DNA of 64,000 nucleotides from positions 10,796,517 to 10,860,516 of the forward strand of contig JANCRA010000003.1 in NCBI GenBank assembly GCA_024362935.1. Reading direction: 5' to 3'. This document shows positions 41,201 to 50,200 of this stretch, in pieces; position 1 is the first letter of the stretch; each line of letters opens with the position of its first letter. The notes beneath the pieces are model-generated. The model was not told the DNA's origin, searched no databases, and saw only the letters and a program-made list of their open reading frames with translations. The stretch is from Setophaga petechia (taxonomy: Eukaryota > Chordata > Aves > Passeriformes > Parulidae). Made by a program: the position numbers and the translations under genes.

Positions 41201-44200
41201 GCCTCTGCTGTGACTTAGCACAGCCATTTGTAGGTGTGCAGCACATTTCAGAACCTGATGAATGCCAGAGGGGCCATCTGAAACAGTTTTTGATTCTCAA
41301 AAGCAAGTAGAAGACTGAAGAAAAAGAACTGGTCCATTTTCAACCTTCACATACTGATGCTAAGGAAGCCAAATAACAAATATTTGTTAATGAGACAGAA
41401 ACTGCTGCACTGGGACAGCTCTCTTCATATTAAATATGTGACAAGAGAAGGCTGATCTGAGCTGAGGGGAAGATGAAGGCATGTTGACATTGAGGCTGAA
41501 GGACAAAATGAAGAATAATTTTAAAATCCCGTAACAGTAGTGCTCTAGCTGCAACGATATTCAAAGACATTTATGACTCCCCTTTAGCCTTCACTTTGGC
41601 ACATGCATGAGAGTATGGTGTTAAAGAGACTCACACTCCACACACTTCTCTTCCTGTAAAGCACAACTGATGGTTACCTGCATCCTGCTAAGAGTGCTTT
41701 GGGCTTCACCATGGCAATTCTAAAGTGCCAATACTGCAGTGGAAAAATAAACACCTCAGACACGCAAAAGAAGCCAGCAGAACAGTACAAGTGAAGTTTA
41801 ATCACATGTCAAGGATACATGAGACACAAAAGGAAAATGGGAGGTATACACAATAAGAGCAGCTTACCAAAAGGGAACATATTCAAAGTACAAAGCATTT
41901 CTACAGAAAGACATTTTCATTTTCAAACAAGAATGAAAACAAATAGCTTCTCACCTGATTTTTGAGTCTCTGACAAAATTTGGATCCTTTAAATTATCTT
42001 CCCATGGTAGATGGCCACTAAGCCAATGAATCATACAGTAACCCAAGATCTCCAGGTCACCACGTCTTGATGGTGCTAAATATAGATGCAAATACAAAAA
42101 AACCAACCATAACATTAGTTACTAAAGCACACACAGTTTAACAACAGTAAAAATTTATAAATTTTTATTTTAAGACAATGCTAACACTACTTTATCTGTT
42201 ACTTATGTCTTTATTTTAGCATGAAAACTAGGAAGGAAAAAAATATTGCTCCTACATCTGGAAGGATCACTTCTTTTTCAAGCCCTTTATCAACTTCTCC
42301 TATTCAAAGACATGACATGCTGCAGTTATCCCAATTTGGGAAGCTTTTTAAGTACTCAGGTTGTGGAAAAAATAGAACAAGTTAGTGAAGTGATTGACTT
42401 TCAGTTCAAAATAGTTTTTACTTCCCTTCATCTATAAAAAGGTAAAAGTGCTGAAACCCCCACTTCCCAAAAAGAATATTCTACAATGCTGAATTATTTT
42501 ATGTGGCCTGGAAACTGAACAAAGGACTGTATGAGATCAGATCTCAAAGCCTTCACAAAAAAACCCCACCTAGAAATAAGCAACCACAAAAAACCCACAA
42601 AACAATTCACATACAGTGACCACAGACTACACTAGAAATATAAATCAGCGTTTCAAGGTGTCTTTGGTTATGTTCAGTTTTAAGTATCCTCAATTACATA
42701 ATCATTTTCAACAACTGTTATTTTTGCAGAAAACACTCTTCTGCTAATAAAACAAAATTTAAGAAGAAAATGAAATTGATATTCACTATAAATCCTCAAT
42801 GACTAATCAGACATAAACTTGCTCTTTACATATTCAACCTTTTCTCACTTCTTATTTTTTGATGTTCAGTGACTATAGGCATAATTAATTAATTGACATT
42901 TTTTTGAGTTAAAATAAAAAATAATTTCACATTGATAACAGGAACTGTTTTTCTCCTAAAAGCAGGACCTATTTTTCTACCAAGATCTACCAAGCACTAT
43001 TCCATTTCTACTTGGTTAATAAAAAGCAATATGCTAAACCTCTTATCTTTATAAATTAAGGAGCTCTTAACAAAGTTAACATTAAAAATACAATTAGTAA
43101 AATTTAGTAAATAGAAAAAAAGAAAAATGCCAGCATAGCACATAGAGAATAAAAATTTTTAAAAAAGGAAAAGCATGTTTTTTAGAATCACAAATCTGGT
43201 TTATTTGCTGCACTGAGTTTTAGAAGTCCTTTCTTTATAAAAAGGGATATGCAAATGCCTATTGCAAAGTTTTACATCCTTACCCACACCCTTGTGTGCA
43301 TCAATACTGGTATATTCCACAGTTCCATCATGGCACCTTTTAGGATTTTCTTTATATACTTTGTGAACTCCTTCAGGACAGTACCGGTGGGCAAGTCCAT
43401 AATCCACCAGGTACACCTAGTAATGACCACAAAGCAACAGAAGGTTAAAGAACCATAAATACAAAAATTACACCAATAATAAACACAACTCCCAACCATT
43501 CTCACAACTTCTTTGAAAGTATTAAGAATGGCAAGTTGTTCAACTGTGAATGATTCTCAGTACTTTATTAATCTTAACACATATGATTTGAAAACAATGT
43601 GTCAGTTAGGTTTCATTGTTTTCCACAAAGCCGTCTGACCTGGAAATCATTTCTTGCTTGCTACAGAAGGCAAGTACAGTACAATAGTTATTACCAGTAA
43701 AATGAGATTTTAAAAAAGAAAAACAAATCCAAGTAACAAGCAAAAAAAGAAGTAATGTCCATGGAGTTATAAACACATTCACTACCCTCTTTAAAGAGTA
43801 GTGTGCTACCCTCTTTAAAGTCAGTTGACCCATTTGAACAATACTGCATACTACTACTTCTCAATAACAACAGTTACTTTAAGAGAACTGAAATGACTTA
43901 CTATTTTGCATCTTTCACAAGCTAAAACATTTGAGCAAGAACAAATCCATAATTTGAAACTTTAATATGCATTGTTTGAATAGTAAAGAGAGTTAAAAAT
44001 GCAGAAAAATTAAAGACTTCCGTAAATCAAGTGGAACAATCAACACTGTAAAGACCAATTTTTCCAAGTAACAGAACACTTATCTGATGGATTTCTTGAA
44101 CAAAGCAGAGGTAACAATGCAGATAGGCAAACATAATTTACCAGCGTGCTACATAATTTTAGGCTTCCACCTGCAAATACCCATTTGTGAGTCAATTTTT

Positions 44201-47200
44201 TTTTAATCTCAAGAATTTCTCTAGAATACTAGTTAGACCAAATAGTCAATTGATAACTGTCCAGCAAAATGCATTAAAAAAATCATAGAATATTAACTAG
44301 ATATAAATGTCAAGCAGAAATAATGTTACCCTATACATTTGTAAAAATGAGCTTCTGCTAGATTTCACAGGTTCAAAACACTTTCATTGTTGCAAAATAG
44401 AAGGTTTAAAACATGAGGAGTAAAATGCATTATAAATACCTGATTAGGGTTCTTGTAACTCAGGAGGAGGTTTGAGGCCTTGATGTCTGCATGCACATAT
44501 TCATGCTCATGGACATATTCCAGAATATCAAGCTAACAAAACAAAACTCATTTAAATGCAGTACCCAGGTCTGCCCACCAGAGGACCTGGACTCGGCACA
44601 AAAGTGGGACTGAACAGAGACATTTACACGGGGAAGATAGATTGAGAAAACAAAATATATTTTTTAAACTTACTACTCTCAGGCCTAATTGTAGTACAGT
44701 TTTATGGGGAAATTGTTTTGCATTCTCTTCATACATCTTCTGAAGATCTCTGCCAAATCGGTCCATTATCATAAATCGATAGCTAAATTCAAGGAGGAAA
44801 AAAAAAATCAAAGCCAAAAAACCAGCAATTTTTATTTCTGTGTTAACTGTACTAGCTAGCAATAGAATCTGTCTTTCTCAAAAGAAACTGTGGGGAATAC
44901 TTGAAATACAGCATTTTTTTAACACTGTACATCAATTCCTACCTTTTTCATATCAGCTACTCAAACGTTCATCCATCAAAAGAGCTGCTCTATATTCTAG
45001 TTATGCAACAAAATAACAAGTGCTCACAGAGGAAAGCATCCCTATTGTAACTCACTATAGGCAAAACCAAGCATCATCTACCTACAAAAATACATTTCTT
45101 AGATTTTATAAGTGGCTAAGTGATTTAACATGTTCATGTATAATGTTCCTTTACTGAAATCTACTGCAAACTTTTTTTGACCTATTGTTAACAACAGAAA
45201 CCTCTCACTTGCCAGAGGTGTTCTGATATTCATTGCTATAGCCAAACTGGTTCTAGAATTAGGAGAGTTCATAGTAATTATATTAAAGAAATTCATGCAC
45301 TAAACACTGAATGCAAAGTCACTTTTATTTGCAGGGTATAAAAAATTGCTACGTTTACTTTTGCTATCAAAATGAATTTTGTTTTTACATTAGGTTAGTT
45401 TTACAACTGAAGATCTACTGAAACTGATATTTCTGACATACTAAGGCACCCACACTGACTGCTTTATGCAGTCAGCCACACAAAGCAGCCTGACCTACTG
45501 TAAGCTGCCAGAGAACTACGAGAACTCCTCTGCAGCACAGCTGTTCAGAGAAGGGCCTCTAGGAAACAAGCACTATTGCATAAGCAGGCATTAGCATCAA
45601 AGACTAAGTAACAAAAACATTTCCTGGCATGGAACAATACTAAAAACTATCCTTAGCCTTAAAACATATTTAACATGAGACTAGCAGTTATTCCAGCTCA
45701 CAGATTAAGCCAGAAAAAGCTCCATCCCTATGGAAAACAGAAGAGATTTGAGAGAGCAGTAAGTCCTTAATATCTGTGAGTGAAAATACACTTTAAGTGC
45801 ACACAAGAAGAAGAACTTCAATCATATTATTCCAGGACTTGTACATTAGAAATTGACTCTGTTTTAATTACAATATAAAAAGCTTCTAATCCATATATAC
45901 ATAAAGAGCATCACTATTTTACAGCAGTGTTCACAACAAATGAAATCTCAATTATAAACTGTAACAAACACAAATAGGAGTTACAAACAGAATACAAACA
46001 AAATGTATCTATTTATACAGTCCCTAAAAACACCCTTGCCATGCACATGAAAATTTGTAACAGAAATTAACAATATGAAGATAAGGAGAAAGTAGACCTT
46101 GTAAAAATAACTTAGGCTAAAAGAGATAATGTTTGTGGATGAAATAAATGCCAATATATGTCAACAAAAGATATATTCACCTGTTTCCATTTCTTTCATG
46201 CAAGCCAGAACCCCAATATCTTGGTACACCTAAATATTTCAGTTTATGGGACTTAGTCCACTTCTGAACTGAAAATACAAATAAAGTTAAGTTCATGAAT
46301 TTGCATGAGTAGAGACTTACATAAAAAGGGAGTAGTCATATCACTTACAGTTTCTGCATACCTGTACCTTTGAGCTGCTTATTTCATGGAAATGTATATG
46401 CAAAGTATACTGGAAAGTTAATCACATATCTATTGTAAGGACAGAGATGCAACTCAAGTTTAAATTTAGAAAATACTACCCACAGAATTACAAAGAACTT
46501 CTTACCAAAACTCTCTAATTTACTGTATCCGAATTCAATTTCAATAATTTAAAAATTATCTTAAAAATGACCTAAAAGTATACTCAAAGTTTAACCTTAC
46601 TTTACTTCTACAGGTTCTATTTTCATATATGGTTGTAGGTCATTAAAAACATTTTAACAGACTGCTTACTTTCATTTGGCTTAGCAGCTCGCATGTAGAA
46701 CCTTAACTCAGTAAAAAGAGGTCCACTCTCGCTGGGTTCCTTTAAGACAATTCAAAATTCATTAAAAACTGCTGTGTTAATGCCTAATAATTATTAAAAG
46801 CTGAAGTATTCACCCTATAAAAACATACTCTTGCTCAAATGCTCTACCTGATGCTGATAAACTCAGTAGAATATCTTATTATAAAAGAAATTTAGCTCCA
46901 AAAGCTGTTTTTATTATAACTGGCTTGACATTAAGGGTATCAAAAAACACTGTCCCACAGCAAAAGACTAAAGAAATTAACTGAAATGTATAGAAATATT
47001 AATAATTATTGGCAGAAGTTTAGCAGAGAACATTAAACAACGTTTTCTCAGATTCTCCAGATTACAGCTGGATTGCATCAATTGTAGTAGCCTTTAGTGA
47101 TTTTAAAATTACACCTGAAATGATTCAGTGAAAAAAATTTTAACAAAAGTTAAATCCTTATTGAACATAAGTCATTTTGTTCCCTTCATACATTAGTTGA

Positions 47201-50200
47201 TCAAGATAAAAATAACAGAGGATTTCAAAATTTCTCTAAATTATAAAAACTACAACTATTTCAATTTCAGAAATACCTTGTATTTAGTACATTTCAGTTC
47301 CATTTTTAAGGGACAAAACTATAGGAACCATGCATTACAAATAATGTCCAAGAGAGAAATTCCTATGAAAACACCAATGATTTTAAATACTGCAAGAACA
47401 GCAGATGGGCAAGTGTCTTGATTCTACATTTCCAGAACATAGTAAAAAAAAGTAAAAAAAAAATTATCTCAATTCTTGTCATTTTTGAGTAACTGATTTT
47501 GAGATAAGTTTAAGCAAATTTATTTTTGTCTAGTTACTCATGGATATCCAAATTCATTCTATCTCTGTGAAAATACCCATTTTGGAATATCCTACATTTA
47601 AAAAAATAAAACATATGCAATTACTGGCAAAGCAACTCAAGAATAATACAATCATATAACATTAGATACACTCCAATCTTAAATGGGTTTAATTTTAACT
47701 TTTAAAGGCAGATGTGATCCAGCCAATTACTACAGGCCAGAGTGTAGCACAGAGCTGAGAGGCTCGCTGCTGTCCAGTCTCACTGGAGCAATGCAGAGCT
47801 GAAAGCACCCTGAGCATGGGCTCTGCTGGGCTGGAACATGGGACACTGGGAGCAGACACCCCCAGCTGGGACACACTGGGAGCAGACACCCCCCACTGGG
47901 ACACACTGGGAGCAGACACCCCCAGCTGGAACACACTGGGAGCAAACACCCCCAGCTGGAACACACTGGGAGCAAACACCCCCAGCTGGAACACACTGGG
48001 AGCAAACACCCCCAGCTGGAACACACTGGGAGCAGACACCCCCAGCTGGGACACGCTGGGAGCAAACACCCCCAGCTGGGACACACTGGGAGCAGACACC
48101 CTGAGCTGGGACACGCTGGGAGCAGACACCCCCAGCTGGGACACGCTGGGAGCAGACACCCCCAGCTGGAACACAGGACACACCGGGAGCAGACACCCCC
48201 AGCTGGGACACGCTGGGAGCAGATACCCCCAGCTGGGACACGCTGGGAGCAGACACCCCCAGCTGGAACACGGGACACACTGGGAGCAGACACCCCCAGC
48301 TGGGACACGCTGGGAGCAGACACCCTGAGCTGGGACACGCTGGGAGCAGACACCCCCAGCTGGGACATGCTGGAAGCAGACACCCCCAGCCTGGGCCCCT
48401 CTCCTAGGCCTGGACACTTGATTCCAAAGCTACTGCCTGTCTCCACCTCCCTTTCTCCAGCAGCACTGCACTGATAAACAATGGAGCCCAGAGAGCTTTC
48501 TGGCCGCTCCTTCTGAGGAGGAACCAGAAAAACACCCAAAACCAAAGACCAGACAGTTTGTGTGATCAACACACACAAACTTTCCTACCTGCAAATTTCC
48601 TTTCACAGTTAGTTTACTTATCCACAATGGATAACAAATTAGCAATACAGAGATTATATATGCAGAGAAGAAGGGTAAAATAGATTTTTCTAATTTTTTT
48701 TACTTGACCTATTTATTTGATACTGTGTAGCATTATCTATCAATACCCTAACTTATTAGAATATGAATTCTCATATATAATTTTTATTTCATTTACATGG
48801 ATTTCAACAATGTTGTTTTTCTACTAAAATACAGCAAAAAAAAAGTAGGCATTAAAAGTTCTTACATTATTTATCCATTAATAAATTATTCCAAAAAAAT
48901 TTATGCCTCAGTGCTGAAAATGTATATCTTTCTCTGGTCAAAAAGAAAAATGTGCCATCTTTTCATACTTGGAGAATGGATAAATGATTCAACCATAGAC
49001 CAGATCTTTATGTTGACCATGAAGGCATTTTCCCACAATAGTATTGATTTTACCTACAGATAAAGAAATGCATATACAATGCTAAAAAAAGCTTACACAG
49101 CATCCAGTATTTGCCAAAAGAGTTCAGAAGGAGTGCAAACACAAATTTCTACAGCTTTATGCCCAGGGTCATTCCAAATACATGACTTATAAAACTGAAA
49201 TTAAAGTCTTATTCAAAAAGATAACATAATGAAAGATATAGAGTACATGTCAAAACCGAACAAATTTCAAGTAGTGTTTTAAGAATTCTGATCTTTTTCA
49301 GTCAGCAATGTAATGAAGTGTAATTAAACCCTGCATCCACTCCTGAACAATGACATCTGAAAAGTCCACATGTTAAAAAGCATTTCTTTTTTAATAAAAA
49401 CTGTGATTCATTTCATACTGCTCAGACATCAATACTATGAGGATATGTCAAAGACTAAGCCAATTTCCATCCTGCTCTAATAGCTTAATTTGAAGAACGT
49501 TACTATAGAAGCACATATTTAGTTAAACACTAGTAATTGTTCAAAGCTGTTAAGCACTTTGCTACAGCTGATGGAAAAACTAGAATCCACCCAGGCATCA
49601 GAAAATGGGCTCTTATCTGAAGTTGTGTTATATCAGACTGTAGAGGCATAACATGTTATGGGTCATTCGTGAGGCTAGCACAAAAGACTGGGGCTACTCT
49701 TTATTGCCATAAAGACAAAATTATGAAAGTCAAATTAAAACTGAGTAGTCATCTGGGATATTAGCAATGGAACTATTTACAAAATGCTGCAACAAAGTGA
49801 ATCTAGCACAGGAGCAACCCAAAAGTTGGGGCAACTCTTAAATCAAGAGCCCAAAGAGAAGAAGATGGATGGGTTTCAAACTTGGGAAAAGAGGGTAATA
49901 GCAATTACACACAGCACAAAGTAATGCGTGTATGATGGTTTTCCCAGCAAGTCAAACCAGATTCTTCCATGGGAATGAGATGGTGCCCTGCTTCCTGATC
50001 AGTCCAAACTCAGCAGGAGCCAGTAATTAGAAGCCACTGCCTCTCCCAGGCAAGCCAGTGCTGTTATCTGCCTCTAAAACAGATGCACAATGGACACCCC
50101 CACCCTCAAGAGGACAGGCTGGCCACCACACAACTGCAGGCTGGGGCTCCTGCTCTGGCTGGAATTCCTGCCCACAAACACCTAAGGCAGCAGCAGCAGC

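Noticed and set aside
47695..48578. Long overlapping open frames (240, 282 and 166 codons on minus; 170 on plus) with 10-residue repeats
   Set aside because: They are produced by the 30-bp minisatellite, whose length is a multiple of 3 and which lacks stop codons in several frames. They lie in a VRK1 intron with no splice context.
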